Assembly: GCA_045650565.1 (NCBI GenBank)
Contig: JAZRRG010000071.1
Location: 1 to 23,584 of the forward strand
Length of the DNA stretch: 23,584 bases
Direction: 5' to 3'
From: SIG565 sp045650565
Lineage (GTDB): Bacteria > Bacillota > Clostridia > Oscillospirales > Acutalibacteraceae
Shown: positions 1 to 8,721 of the stretch, in pieces
Layout: every line of letters starts with the position of its first letter
Numbering within the stretch: position 1 is the stretch's first letter
Translations under genes and position numbers: made by a program
The notes under the pieces: generated by a model
What the model was told of the DNA's origin: nothing
Databases searched by the model: none
What the model saw: the letters and a program-made list of their open reading frames with translations, nothing else

Positions 1-615
1 TAGTGGCTCAATCTGTCCTGAAAGCTCAGTCATTATGTCATTGACACGAATAAGATTGTCATTGGTCTTTTCAAGCTTTTTTTCTGCCTCATTTTTTCTG
101 TATTTATACTTGGTAATTCCGGCTGCTTCTTCAAAGATACGGCGTCTGTCCTCGGACTTGTTGCTAAGGATTTCATCAATTTTTCCCTGACCTACAATGG
201 AATAACCCTCACGACCGATACCCGTATCCATAAAAAGTTCGTGAATGTCACGAAGACGGCAGGATGCATGATTTATGAAATATTCTCCCTCACCGCTGCG
301 GTACACACGTCTTGTTATAACAACCTCTTCAAAATCCACAGGAAGTTCACCGTCAGAATTGTCAAGGGTGAGCGAAACCTCAGCAAAGCCCTGAGGCTTT
401 CTTACCTCAGTTCCCGCAAAGATAACGTCTTCCATACGGCTTCCACGAAGGGAACGGACACTCTGTTCACCCATAACCCAACGTATAGCATCAGAAATAT
501 TGCTCTTACCTGAACCGTTTGGTCCGACAATAGCAGTTATTCCATGGTTAAAATCAAGATATATTTTGTCTGCAAAGGACTTAAAGCCCTGAATTTGTAT
601 TGAACTTAACAGCAC
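1..615 (-). CDS. smc: Chromosome segregation ATPase SMC, N-terminal part (cut by window edge)
   Basis: Reading from 615 down to base 1 gives 205 uninterrupted codons of the SMC head domain. The start is followed by an IQGFKSFAD segment, a Walker A GPNGSGKSN near residue 32, and the conserved run around RSLRGSRMEDVIFAG. The start of the first coiled coil (KNEAEKKLEKTNDNL) follows. SMC proteins dimerise and, with ScpA/ScpB, condense and segregate the chromosome; the hinge, second coil and Walker B half lie outside the window. The start is a GTG at 613-615, preceded by AAGGATGTGAG. An in-frame stop lies six codons upstream, so little extension is possible. The ribosome site overlaps the end of the upstream radical SAM gene, which stops only 7 bases earlier, so translational coupling is likely. 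Identity is certain; the exact start is fairly secure. Confidence 0.96.
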   Translation of the reverse strand, partial: MLLSSIQIQGFKSFADKIYLDFNHGITAIVGPNGSGKSNISDAIRWVMGEQSVRSLRGSRMEDVIFAGTEVRKPQGFAEVSLTLDNSDGELPVDFEEVVITRRVYRSGEGEYFINHASCRLRDIHELFMDTGIGREGYSIVGQGKIDEILSNKSEDRRRIFEEAAGITKYKYRKNEAEKKLEKTNDNLIRVNDIMTELSGQIEPL

Positions 616-622
616 TCTTTTC

Positions 623-1615
623 TCACATCCTTAAAATTTTTAAATCATATTCTCCCAAGGTTTTATCAGGTATTACAATGCAGTCGTACCCTGACTCCTT
701 TAATTTTTTTATATTACTTTTCTTTTGCCCTATCATTTTAGAAATATTTGATGGGTGAACAAGAACTCTGTATTTGCCTTGCTGACTTATCGCTTCATCG
801 GCTTTTTTGTAGAAGATTTCGGCATCACACAGTTCCTTAAAGGACGGATGCCACGGACCTGCTACATACCTTTCGGTATCTATTGTATGTAGTCCCGTTC
901 TTATAACATTTATGTTTTGCTCTTTAAACATTAAAAGCAGTTTTGCTACAAGCTCCACCGCATTTTCGAGCGTTTGTGGGGCATACACCCCGTTACTTAA
1001 CAATTCAGCCAAATGGGTGTTTTGCAGCACTATTGTTGGATAAATTCTAACGGTATCGGGCTCTAATTTGATAATTTGCTTTGCCGTATAGATATCCTTT
1101 TCATCACTGCTGCCGTAAAGTCCCGTCATCATTTGAAGGCCCAACGAAAAGCCGTATTGCTTTATAAGGGTGGCGGCATTTATAACATCCGCTGCAGTAT
1201 GACCTCGCTTATTAAGGACTAATACATCCTCGCACATACTTTGCGCACCAAGCTCTATGGCTGTTGTACCGTATTTTTTTAATATTTCAAGAACTTCCCC
1301 ATTTATAGCATCTGGGCGGGTTGACACCCTAATTCCCGCAACCGTTTTTTCCTTAACAAACTCATATGCTACCGACAACAAGCGAAGCATATACTCTCTA
1401 TCTATTGCTGTAAAGCTACCGCCAAAGAAAGCGATTTCGGTGGTTTCCCGATTATAGTTTTTAGAATTTACCGCAGTCCTTACCGCTTCTATAACAGTAT
1501 TTTCATCAGGCGCTTCGCTCACCCTCGCTATATACCGCTGATTACAAAAGCTACACCTTTGCCTACATCCTAAATGCGGTATAAAAATTGATATATTGGC
1601 GTGTCTTCCACTCAT
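623..1615 (-). CDS. Radical SAM protein, Elp3-like family, between rnc and smc
   Basis: A 330-residue protein with the radical SAM cluster motif CxxxCxxC near the N terminus (C17, C21, C24), which would hold a [4Fe-4S] cluster that cleaves S-adenosylmethionine. It also has a FFGGSF segment near residue 64, matching the glycine-rich SAM-binding loop of this superfamily. The order of blocks resembles the short Elp3-like radical SAM proteins that lack the acetyltransferase domain of true Elp3. The start ATG overlaps the rnc stop as ATGA, and the stop lies 7 bases before smc. Genes of this type are known next to rnc and smc in other clostridia, but I know of no established substrate. A role in RNA modification is only inferred from neighbours and Elp3 kinship. 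Class is secure, function is open. Confidence 0.9.
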   Translation of the reverse strand: MSGRHANISIFIPHLGCRQRCSFCNQRYIARVSEAPDENTVIEAVRTAVNSKNYNRETTEIAFFGGSFTAIDREYMLRLLSVAYEFVKEKTVAGIRVSTRPDAINGEVLEILKKYGTTAIELGAQSMCEDVLVLNKRGHTAADVINAATLIKQYGFSLGLQMMTGLYGSSDEKDIYTAKQIIKLEPDTVRIYPTIVLQNTHLAELLSNGVYAPQTLENAVELVAKLLLMFKEQNINVIRTGLHTIDTERYVAGPWHPSFKELCDAEIFYKKADEAISQQGKYRVLVHPSNISKMIGQKKSNIKKLKESGYDCIVIPDKTLGEYDLKILRM

Positions 1616-2286
1616 ACGGTAATTCCCATAAGCTCAAGCGCTTGTTTTGCCGCCTCTTGCTCGGCGTGTTTTTTGCTACTGCCCACACCTGTGCCTATAA
1701 CATTTGAATTTAAGTGAACCTCCACTGTAAAGCTCTTTTGGTGGTCGGGTCCGCTTTCGGCTATTAAAATATATGTCAGGCGTTCCTCGGGATTGCGCTG
1801 AACAACCTCTTGCAAACTGGTTTTATAATCTTTAAACGATTCGCTATTGTGATTTTTAATTTCGGGCAGTATAAAACGCATAACATAGCGTCTTGCCTCT
1901 TTTATGCCGCCATCAAGATAAATGGCTGCAAGTACCGCCTCAAATGCATCGGCTAAAATGGAGGGGCGCTCTTGTCCTTTATTTTGCATTTCACCCTTAC
2001 CGAGCTTTATATACCGACCCATCTCTAACTGCTTTGAATATTCACAAAGCGCCTTTTCACAAACTAAAGATGCCCTAAGCTTTGTAAGCTCACCTTCCGG
2101 TAGCTTTTTGAAATTCTCATAAAGGTAATCTGCCACGATAATGGACAAAACGGCATCACCCAAAAATTCAAGGCGCTCGTTAGATGCACAATGTACCTCG
2201 TTTGCATAAGAAGAATGTGCCAAGGCATTACTGAGCAAGTCACTATTATTAAATTTGTAACCTAAATTTTCTTCCAAGCCGTGCAT
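1612..2286 (-). CDS. rnc: Ribonuclease III
   Basis: 224 residues, normal length for bacterial RNase III, which cuts double-stranded RNA in rRNA precursors and structured mRNAs. The signature NERLEFLGDAVL spans residues 36-47 and supplies catalytic E40 and D44. A second acidic pair, D113 and E116, lies in the segment LADAFEAVLAAIYLDGG. A double-stranded RNA-binding domain fills about residues 152-222, ending in a KKHAEQEAAKQAL helix. The ATG at 2284-2286 follows AGGAG at good spacing. It begins 13 bases after the plsX stop and overlaps the next gene by 4 bases. In many Firmicutes acpP sits between plsX and rnc; here there is no room for it. Confidence 0.97.
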   Translation of the reverse strand: MHGLEENLGYKFNNSDLLSNALAHSSYANEVHCASNERLEFLGDAVLSIIVADYLYENFKKLPEGELTKLRASLVCEKALCEYSKQLEMGRYIKLGKGEMQNKGQERPSILADAFEAVLAAIYLDGGIKEARRYVMRFILPEIKNHNSESFKDYKTSLQEVVQRNPEERLTYILIAESGPDHQKSFTVEVHLNSNVIGTGVGSSKKHAEQEAAKQALELMGITV

Positions 2287-2299
2287 TATTTTACTCCTA

Positions 2300-3283
2300 T
2301 TAGTTTATGTTAGCACTTATAGTGCCGATAACATCCTTCTCGGTGAATATTTTTGCCTGACGGATGGCATTCTTTATAGCCACCGCATCAGAGCTCCCGT
2401 GTGCCTTAATAACGGGCTTGGCAACACCTAAAAGAGGTGCGCCTCCAACCTCAGAGGCATCCATCTTTTGTTTTATTCCCATAATGCCGCCCTTTAATGT
2501 GAGTGTGGCAAGTTTGGTAATTATATTTTTATAAAATACCTTTTTGAGCATTTTAAACATCGTAACCGTTGTGCCCTCAATAAGCTTGAGTGCTATGTTA
2601 CCCGTAAAGCCATCGGTTACAACACCATCCACAACACCCTTTGGCATTTCACGAGATTCAACATTGCCAACAAAGTTTATGGGAGCATTTTCAAGCAGCT
2701 TATACGCCTCTTGCTGTAATTCTCCACCCTTTGTGTCCTCGGTGCCAATATTAAGCAAAGCGATTTTCGGATTTTGCCTGCCCTCAACCTTTTCAAGATA
2801 AATACTTGCCATAACACCAAACTGTGCGAGCATCTCGGGACGACATTCAGCATTAGCGCCCATATCCATAAGAAAATATGATGAATCGGGCGACGGAATC
2901 ATACTGCCGAGTGCGCGGCGCTTAATACCCTTAATGCGTTTTACGATAAGTGTACCGCCGACAACTACTGCACCCGTACTACCTGCCGATACAAACGCAT
3001 CGGCTTTTCCGTCAGCCAAAACACGAAATGCCTCCGCCATTGATGAGCCCTTGTGGGCTTTGAGCAAGGACGTCGGCTCATCGTGCATTGAGATAACATC
3101 GGTAGTATGTACTATTTCCAAATTTTTAAAGGTTATGTTGTTATCGGCTATGCATTTATTTATTACCTCTTGGTCGCCCGTGAGAATTATATCTACACCG
3201 AGCTCCTGTTGAGCCATAGCCGCACCCTTAATAATTTCAAGCGGTGCGTTATCGCCACCAAATGCATCAACTACAATTTTCAT
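2300..3283 (-). CDS. plsX: Phosphate acyltransferase PlsX
   Basis: 327 residues. PlsX converts acyl-ACP to acyl-phosphate for the PlsY acyltransferase, the first step of phospholipid synthesis in most Gram-positive bacteria. It acts at the inner face of the membrane. Visible landmarks are the N-terminal MKIVVDAFGGDNAP, the SAGSTGAVVVGG block near residue 100 and the C-terminal TDGFTGNIALKLIEG. The reading frame is open 16 codons further upstream, but the ATG at 3281-3283 has AAAGGAG seven bases before it and begins exactly where the family begins, so I chose it. It overlaps the end of trmFO by 17 bases. fabD, fabG and acpP, which follow plsX in Bacillus, are absent here. Confidence 0.96.
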   Translation of the reverse strand: MKIVVDAFGGDNAPLEIIKGAAMAQQELGVDIILTGDQEVINKCIADNNITFKNLEIVHTTDVISMHDEPTSLLKAHKGSSMAEAFRVLADGKADAFVSAGSTGAVVVGGTLIVKRIKGIKRRALGSMIPSPDSSYFLMDMGANAECRPEMLAQFGVMASIYLEKVEGRQNPKIALLNIGTEDTKGGELQQEAYKLLENAPINFVGNVESREMPKGVVDGVVTDGFTGNIALKLIEGTTVTMFKMLKKVFYKNIITKLATLTLKGGIMGIKQKMDASEVGGAPLLGVAKPVIKAHGSSDAVAIKNAIRQAKIFTEKDVIGTISANIN

Positions 3284-4586
3284 CGTTTTCTCCTTTAAAC
3301 CAAGATAACGAGCGATTTGATAACGCCGCATATCTTTCTTTTTTATCCCTTATATGTGTTTTAAGTGGTGGAATTATGCCGAAATTTGCCCCCATTGGCT
3401 GAAACTTCTCCACCGTTTCATCTGTTATAAAGTGAAGCAAGGCACCTATCATCGTAAATTCGGGAAGTATAAGCGGTGGCTCCCCCGTTATATGCCTTAC
3501 TGCGTTTATACCCGCAATTATTCCCGATGCCGCCGACTCCATATATCCCTCAACACCCGATAACTGACCTGCGAAAAATATATTTTTATCGGCTTTAAGT
3601 GATAGGTTTTTATTTAAAAGCTTTGGTGAATTGATAAAGGTATTGCGGTGCATAACACCGTATCTTACAAATTCGGCATTCTGAAGCCCCGGTATTAGCG
3701 AAAACACCCTTTTTTGCTCACCGAATTTAAGATTTGTTTGAAAACCCACAAGGTTATACATAGTACCCGCCGAATTCTCTTTGCGCAACTGCACCACTGC
3801 CCACGGTCTGTGAGAGGTCCTTGGGTCCTTTAGCCCTACGGGCTTTAAGGGACCAAAGCGAATTGAATCTTCCCCTCGCTTTGCGAGAATTTCTATCGGC
3901 ATACAACCTTCATAAACAGTTATTGGCTTATCAAATTCGTGGGAGACAGCCGATTCTGCATTTACCAACGCATCGTAAAACTCGGTATACTCTTGCTTAT
4001 TCATTGGGCAGTTTATATAGTCATCCTCGCCCTTGCCGTAGCGTGAAGCCATAAAAGCCACCGAAAAATCAATACTATCGTGGGTTACTATCGGCGCCGC
4101 CGCATCATAAAAGCTTAAATGCTTAGAATTGCATTTTTTTGCTATATCATCCGCCAAAGCACTATCGGTAAGCGGACCCGTAGCAACAACCGTTACGGTG
4201 TTTTCAGGGATTTTTTCGGCTACTTCGTTATAAACCGTTATATTGGGATTATTTTTTATACTTTCGGTTATATACTTGCCGAAAAGCTCTCTATCAACCG
4301 CCAAGGCACCGCCTGCCGCAACCGAACATTTATCCGCCGCACTCAAACAAATGGAACCAAAATGGCGCATTTCTTCCTTTAAAAGACCTGCCGCCGAATC
4401 AACCCTTTTTGCTTTGAGCGAATTCGAACAAACAAGCTCAGCAAATAACTCGGGGCGAGAATGTGCGGGTGTGGTTTTTGTGGGCTTCATCTCAATTAAA
4501 TCTACGTGAACACCCATTTTGGCGATTTGGTTTGCCGCTTCACACCCTGCAAGACCTGCTCCTAAAACGGTAATAGACCTACTCAT
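3267..4586 (-). CDS. trmFO: tRNA (uracil-54-C5) methyltransferase TrmFO, folate-dependent
   Basis: 439 residues, typical for TrmFO (Gid), a flavoprotein that makes ribothymidine at position 54 of tRNA using methylenetetrahydrofolate. The N-terminal FAD-binding loop reads GAGLAGCEAA (residues 9-18). Other family blocks are ELVCSNSLKA, the KPVGLKDPRT region and the C-terminal GQLSGVEGYMESAASG, a second flavin-contacting segment. It starts at an ATG inside the end of topA (8-base overlap) and its 3' end runs 17 bases into plsX. The order dprA-topA-trmFO is the same as in Bacillus subtilis, which strengthens the call. Confidence 0.97.
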   Translation of the reverse strand: MSRSITVLGAGLAGCEAANQIAKMGVHVDLIEMKPTKTTPAHSRPELFAELVCSNSLKAKRVDSAAGLLKEEMRHFGSICLSAADKCSVAAGGALAVDRELFGKYITESIKNNPNITVYNEVAEKIPENTVTVVATGPLTDSALADDIAKKCNSKHLSFYDAAAPIVTHDSIDFSVAFMASRYGKGEDDYINCPMNKQEYTEFYDALVNAESAVSHEFDKPITVYEGCMPIEILAKRGEDSIRFGPLKPVGLKDPRTSHRPWAVVQLRKENSAGTMYNLVGFQTNLKFGEQKRVFSLIPGLQNAEFVRYGVMHRNTFINSPKLLNKNLSLKADKNIFFAGQLSGVEGYMESAASGIIAGINAVRHITGEPPLILPEFTMIGALLHFITDETVEKFQPMGANFGIIPPLKTHIRDKKERYAALSNRSLSWFKGENDENCS

Positions 4587-6681
4587 TTGTATTTTCCTTT
4601 TTGTCTTTTGCCGACCGCTTTGTGCGTGAAGGACAAGCCGAATTCATACAGTATTTTCTGCCACGGCCTGTTATTATATAGCTGCCGCACTCTTTACATA
4701 TATCACCCGTTGGCAATCCGGGTGAAGCAAAATCGCACTTAGGATAGTTTGTGCATCCGTAAAACGATTTACCTGTTCTTTTGGAATTACGCTTTACAAG
4801 CTTTGAGCTGCATTTTGGACAAAGCTGTTTTATTTCATCCTCGGGCATCGGTTTTGTATTTTTACAATCAGGGAAACCGGGACACGCCAAAAATTTACCA
4901 AAGCGACTTGATTTTACAACCATTGTTCTGCCACATTTATCGCAAACAACATCACTCTCAACATCGGGCACCTTGACACGCTTTCCAGTAAGCTCTTGCT
5001 CGGCTTTTTGGAGTTCAACCGCAAAGTCCTTATAAAAGCTTTCCATTACCTTAACCCAGTTTGCATCACCTGCCGCAATAGAGTCAAGGTCGGTTTCGAT
5101 ATTTGCAGTAAACTTTACATCAACAATATTTTTAAAGTGCTTTGTAATTAAATCGGATACAACTATACCAAGAGATGTTGGCTTAAGCGATTTCTTTTCA
5201 CGCTCAATATAATCTCTTTGCAGTATATTTGCCATAATGGTAGCGTAGGTAGACGGTCTACCTATGCCGTTTTCCTCAAGCGCTTTAATGAGTGTGGGCT
5301 CGGTATAACGTGCGGGAGGCAGGGTGAAATGCTGATTTTCAATGAGTTCTTTAAACTTTAAAACATCGTTTTCGCTCATTTCGGGCAGAACGCCGCCACC
5401 TGCTTCCTCCTCGTCACGACCCTCCTCGTACAGCTTGGTAAAGCCATCGAACTTAACCGAATATCCTGTTGCCTTAAAGAGATACTTATTAGCCGTGATA
5501 TCTACAGCCACCGTATCGTGAATACAGTTAGCCATAAGCGATGCTACAAAGCGGCACCAAATAAGGTTGTAAAGCTTATACTGCTCCGCCGATAAGCTTT
5601 GCTTTACACTATCGGGGGTTAGGAAAATATCGGTGGGGCGAATTGCCTCATGCGCATCTTGAGCATTGCCCTTTGTTTTATAAAAGCGCTCGGTTTTTGG
5701 TATATATTTATCGCCAAAGGCGCCTAAAATATAATCTTTAGCAGCAGCTCTTGCCTCTGCGGAAATACGCAAGGAATCGGTACGCATATAGGTAATAAGA
5801 CCTGTAGTGCCTTTCGAACCTATATCAACACCTTCGTAAAGCTGTTGGGCTATACGCATTGTTTTTTGCGCCGTAAAATTAAGCTTACGAGATGCTTCTT
5901 GTTGAAGGGTTGAAGTGATAAATGGCGGTGCAGGTTGCTTGTTTCTTACACCCTTTTTGATTTTAGAAACTATATACTCGGCACCCTCAAGCTCGGTTAC
6001 TATGCTTTTAGCGGCGGTCTCGTTGGCTATATCAAGCTTCTCGCCATCAGCCGTACCATAAAATCTTGCAATAAACGACTTTTTGCCCGACTGAAGTTTT
6101 GCATCAAGTGTCCAATACTCCTCGGGTACAAATGCCTGTATTTTCTTTTCCCTATCAACTATGAGTTTCAGGGCAACACTCTGCACCCTACCGGCTGACA
6201 AGCCACGCTTTACCTTTTTCCATAAAAACGGGCTTAACTTATAGCCAACTACTCTATCGAGCGCACGGCGTGCTTGCTGTGCATCTACCAAGTCTAAATC
6301 GAGCTTACGGGGATTTGCCATACCGTTTTCAATTCCCGTTTTGGTTATTTCGTTAAAGGTAACACGGTTAGCATCGCTTGTATTAAGCGCTAAAAGTGTT
6401 GCCAAATGCCACGAAATTGCCTCTCCCTCACGGTCAGGGTCGGTTGCGAGATATACAAAATCGGCTTTTGCCGCTGCGGTTTGAAGATTTTTAATAACAT
6501 CCTTTTTACCCGCAATGGTTTCGTATTTTAATTCAAAATTATTTTCAATGTCAACACCGAGCTTAGATGTTGGCAAATCACGAACATGACCCATAGATGC
6601 CATTATTTCGTATCCGCTGCCAAGCACCTTTTTTATACTTTTGATTTTTGACGGTGACTCAACTATAACAAGCTTTGACAT
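4579..6681 (-). CDS. topA: DNA topoisomerase I (type IA)
   Basis: 700 residues. It relaxes negative supercoils by cutting one strand through a covalent tyrosine link. A TOPRIM domain occupies roughly residues 1-115, with the acidic motif DPDREGE at 81-87. The active-site tyrosine is Y298 in the TGLITYMRTDS segment. The C terminus has three zinc-ribbon repeats with four cysteines each: C580/583/600/606, C621/624/643/649 and C662/665/678/683, then a short basic tail. The ATG at 6679-6681 follows GGAGAAGG. It stops with TAG just inside trmFO and begins 28 bases after dprA. Length and domain order are those of the usual Firmicutes TopA. Confidence 0.98.
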   Translation of the reverse strand: MSKLVIVESPSKIKSIKKVLGSGYEIMASMGHVRDLPTSKLGVDIENNFELKYETIAGKKDVIKNLQTAAAKADFVYLATDPDREGEAISWHLATLLALNTSDANRVTFNEITKTGIENGMANPRKLDLDLVDAQQARRALDRVVGYKLSPFLWKKVKRGLSAGRVQSVALKLIVDREKKIQAFVPEEYWTLDAKLQSGKKSFIARFYGTADGEKLDIANETAAKSIVTELEGAEYIVSKIKKGVRNKQPAPPFITSTLQQEASRKLNFTAQKTMRIAQQLYEGVDIGSKGTTGLITYMRTDSLRISAEARAAAKDYILGAFGDKYIPKTERFYKTKGNAQDAHEAIRPTDIFLTPDSVKQSLSAEQYKLYNLIWCRFVASLMANCIHDTVAVDITANKYLFKATGYSVKFDGFTKLYEEGRDEEEAGGGVLPEMSENDVLKFKELIENQHFTLPPARYTEPTLIKALEENGIGRPSTYATIMANILQRDYIEREKKSLKPTSLGIVVSDLITKHFKNIVDVKFTANIETDLDSIAAGDANWVKVMESFYKDFAVELQKAEQELTGKRVKVPDVESDVVCDKCGRTMVVKSSRFGKFLACPGFPDCKNTKPMPEDEIKQLCPKCSSKLVKRNSKRTGKSFYGCTNYPKCDFASPGLPTGDICKECGSYIITGRGRKYCMNSACPSRTKRSAKDKKENTNE

Positions 6682-6709
6682 AACCTTCTCCTTAAATTTT
6701 AAGTAAAAT

Positions 6710-7888
6710 CTATTTTAGTGTGTACCTGCCGCCCGGTAACGCTTCAATATACCCCATTATTTCAAGTTCGGTAATTGCAGCCAGCATTTCATTACTCGTT
6801 AGCATACAGTTAATTTCATCCAACATAAAAATTGGCTTATCTAATTGATTATACACCATTTTTGCATTTTTTGAAAGGTTATTAGCGATAATTTTTTTAG
6901 TTTTTTGCTCATTTTTTTCAACCGGTTTCTCTTTTGGTGTACTAACAGGTGGCGTAGTTGTTTTTGACTGTATGAATTTTGCCTTTGTAGCAAACGCTTT
7001 CTCGGGACTAATTTTATGCTCGAATGCATTTATATATTCAAAAAACACATCATTAGCATCGAGCAAAGCACGAGCGCCATCACGTATAAGCTTATTTGAG
7101 CCCTTATAATGCTCATAAGTTGGGTTGCCGGGTATTGCAAATACATCTCTGCCCTGCTCATTCGCAAGGTTTGCCGTTATAAGTGCACCGCTTTTCTCTC
7201 CCGCTTCAACAACCACCGTACCGAGCGATAAGCCCGACATAATACGGTTCCGCACGGGAAAAGTGTATTTTGAGGCACCCGCAAACGGAAAATATTCACT
7301 AATAACCACACCCTGCTTGGCTATCATATCTCTAAGCGGTTTATTCTCCTTAAGATATATACTGTCTAAACCACAGCCCAGCACACAAGCTGTTTTTCCG
7401 CCAACTGCGAGTGCGCCTTTATGCACGGCGGTATCACTACCCTTTGCTCCGCCGCTTACTACAGTGAAGCCACCCGCTGACAGACGAGCCGATAAGGAAA
7501 ATGCCGCCTTTTTACCAAAATCTGACACCAAGCGTGGTCCCACAATACATATTGTCGGCTCCCCGCACAACAATTCAATATTGCCCTTAAAGTAAAGAAC
7601 GAGGGGTGGATTGGCAATTTGTTTTAACTGTTCGGGATAATGCTTATCATTTATGCAAACGGTGCTGATATTTGACTTCTTACAGTCATTTAAAACCTTT
7701 TTTGAAAAGGACAAGTCCTTATTTTTTATAATAGACAGTTCCTTTTCCGACAAAATGCCCGAAAGCTTTAAATCATCATAAGAGGCGTCAAACACTGCTT
7801 TAGCGCTGCCATATCTGTTAAGCAACGGTATAACCTTATTGCTGCCCGCCTTTAATACACTTTGCAACCATACCCAATATTCCATCAT
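6710..7888 (-). CDS. dprA: DNA-processing protein DprA (Smf)
   Basis: 392 residues. DprA binds incoming single-stranded DNA and loads RecA during transformation; it is also widespread in bacteria not known to be competent. Domain order: a helical SAM-like region (about 1-75), the Rossmann-like DprA core (about 80-290) with VSGGAKGSD at 144-152 and FPVRNRIMSGLS at 210-221, a charged lysine/threonine-rich linker (about 300-335), and a winged-helix tail. The frame is open five codons upstream to a GTG, but the ATG at 7886-7888 has GGGAG eight bases before it and forms an ATGA overlap with the methyltransferase stop, so it is preferred. A second ATG follows directly. Confidence 0.96.
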   Translation of the reverse strand: MMEYWVWLQSVLKAGSNKVIPLLNRYGSAKAVFDASYDDLKLSGILSEKELSIIKNKDLSFSKKVLNDCKKSNISTVCINDKHYPEQLKQIANPPLVLYFKGNIELLCGEPTICIVGPRLVSDFGKKAAFSLSARLSAGGFTVVSGGAKGSDTAVHKGALAVGGKTACVLGCGLDSIYLKENKPLRDMIAKQGVVISEYFPFAGASKYTFPVRNRIMSGLSLGTVVVEAGEKSGALITANLANEQGRDVFAIPGNPTYEHYKGSNKLIRDGARALLDANDVFFEYINAFEHKISPEKAFATKAKFIQSKTTTPPVSTPKEKPVEKNEQKTKKIIANNLSKNAKMVYNQLDKPIFMLDEINCMLTSNEMLAAITELEIMGYIEALPGGRYTLK

Positions 7889-8661
7889 TTTTTTAGCTCC
7901 CACATAGCAATAGCCGCTGCTGCCGCCGCATTTAACGATTCGGCAAAGCCCTGCATCGGTATTGTAATATTCTCGCTTATTTGCTTTGTTGCTTCTGTAA
8001 GACCATTTGCCTCATTTCCGATAATTACGGCGCTACCGCACGGGAAAGACACCTTACGTATGTCCTTACCTCCCTTTACAACACAGCCATACAGCTTTAA
8101 GCCACTGCCCTTCAAACAGTTTACAAAATCATCGGCTACTATAATATCCATACGAAGCACTGTACCCATAGAGCTTCTAAGCACCTTTGGGCTATACGGG
8201 TCGCATCCGTCCGCCGACACAATAATGCCATCAATTCCTATTGCCTCTGCAGTACGGGCTATAGCACCGAGATTTGATGGGTCAGCTATGTTTTCGAGTG
8301 CTACATATTTGCCGTTGCTCTTTATTTTTTCGACCTTATTAAGCGGAATTTTACCAACCGACAATATTCCTTGCGGTGTCTTTGTATCGGCAATTTTTGA
8401 GAAAATTTCATCGCTTACGAGTATGGTTTCACTCGCTTTTGCAATATAGCCATTAAGCTTTTCACCCTGCTTTTCGAGGTATGATTTTTTAATTACAAGT
8501 GTTTTTATTTCTATACCGTTGTTAGCGCAATCATCACAAATGCGAAGCCCCTCCGCAACGAAAAGACCCGTGTTATGCCTTTCACGAGCCGAGCTTTGAA
8601 GCTTTGCAATATGCTTTATTTGTGCATTATCTTTACTTGTAATTTCCTTAAAAGCTGCCAT
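7885..8661 (-). CDS. TrmH/SpoU-family RNA 2'-O-ribose methyltransferase
   Basis: 258 residues. N-terminal substrate-binding domain (about 1-95: KLQSSARERHNTGLFVAEG) then a SPOUT knot domain with the three family motifs: NLGAIARTAEAIG, the IIGNEANGL loop and the C-terminal SLNAAAAAAIAMWEL. These enzymes methylate the ribose of a structured rRNA or tRNA residue using SAM. A gene of this type often follows rplT in Clostridia; it resembles RlmB-like proteins, but the target nucleotide cannot be read from sequence. The frame opens at a TTG six codons upstream, but AAAGGTGGG sits just before the ATG at 8659-8661. It overlaps dprA by 4 bases and is separated from rplT by a hairpin. Confidence 0.93.
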   Translation of the reverse strand: MAAFKEITSKDNAQIKHIAKLQSSARERHNTGLFVAEGLRICDDCANNGIEIKTLVIKKSYLEKQGEKLNGYIAKASETILVSDEIFSKIADTKTPQGILSVGKIPLNKVEKIKSNGKYVALENIADPSNLGAIARTAEAIGIDGIIVSADGCDPYSPKVLRSSMGTVLRMDIIVADDFVNCLKGSGLKLYGCVVKGGKDIRKVSFPCGSAVIIGNEANGLTEATKQISENITIPMQGFAESLNAAAAAAIAMWELKK

Positions 8662-8677
8662 AAAACCCACCTTTATC

Positions 8678-8714
8678 AAAAGAAAGTCGCCCGAGACAAA
8701 ACTAATCTCGGGCG
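8678..8714 (-). terminator. Intercistronic hairpin between rplT and the methyltransferase gene
   Basis: A perfect 9-bp GC-rich inverted repeat (8688-8696 with 8706-8714, CGCCCGAGA type) with a 9-base loop. Read on the minus strand it is followed by an interrupted U-rich stretch (ACUUUCUUUU). It begins 7 bases after the rplT stop and ends about 27 bases before the methyltransferase start. It looks like a partial terminator or mRNA-processing/stability hairpin that would lower expression of the downstream genes relative to the ribosomal protein genes. The imperfect U-tract argues against full termination. Confidence 0.6.
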
Positions 8715-8721
8715 TAAAATA

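Noticed and set aside
241..513. Plus-strand open frame opposite the SMC gene
   Set aside because: It is the antisense shadow of a clear SMC head domain, with no ribosome site and no recognisable protein features.
7125..8449. Long plus-strand open frames opposite dprA (7125-7595) and the methyltransferase gene (7862-8449)
   Set aside because: They are antisense to well-identified genes and the translations have no coherent fold or family motifs; length comes from codon bias on the other strand.
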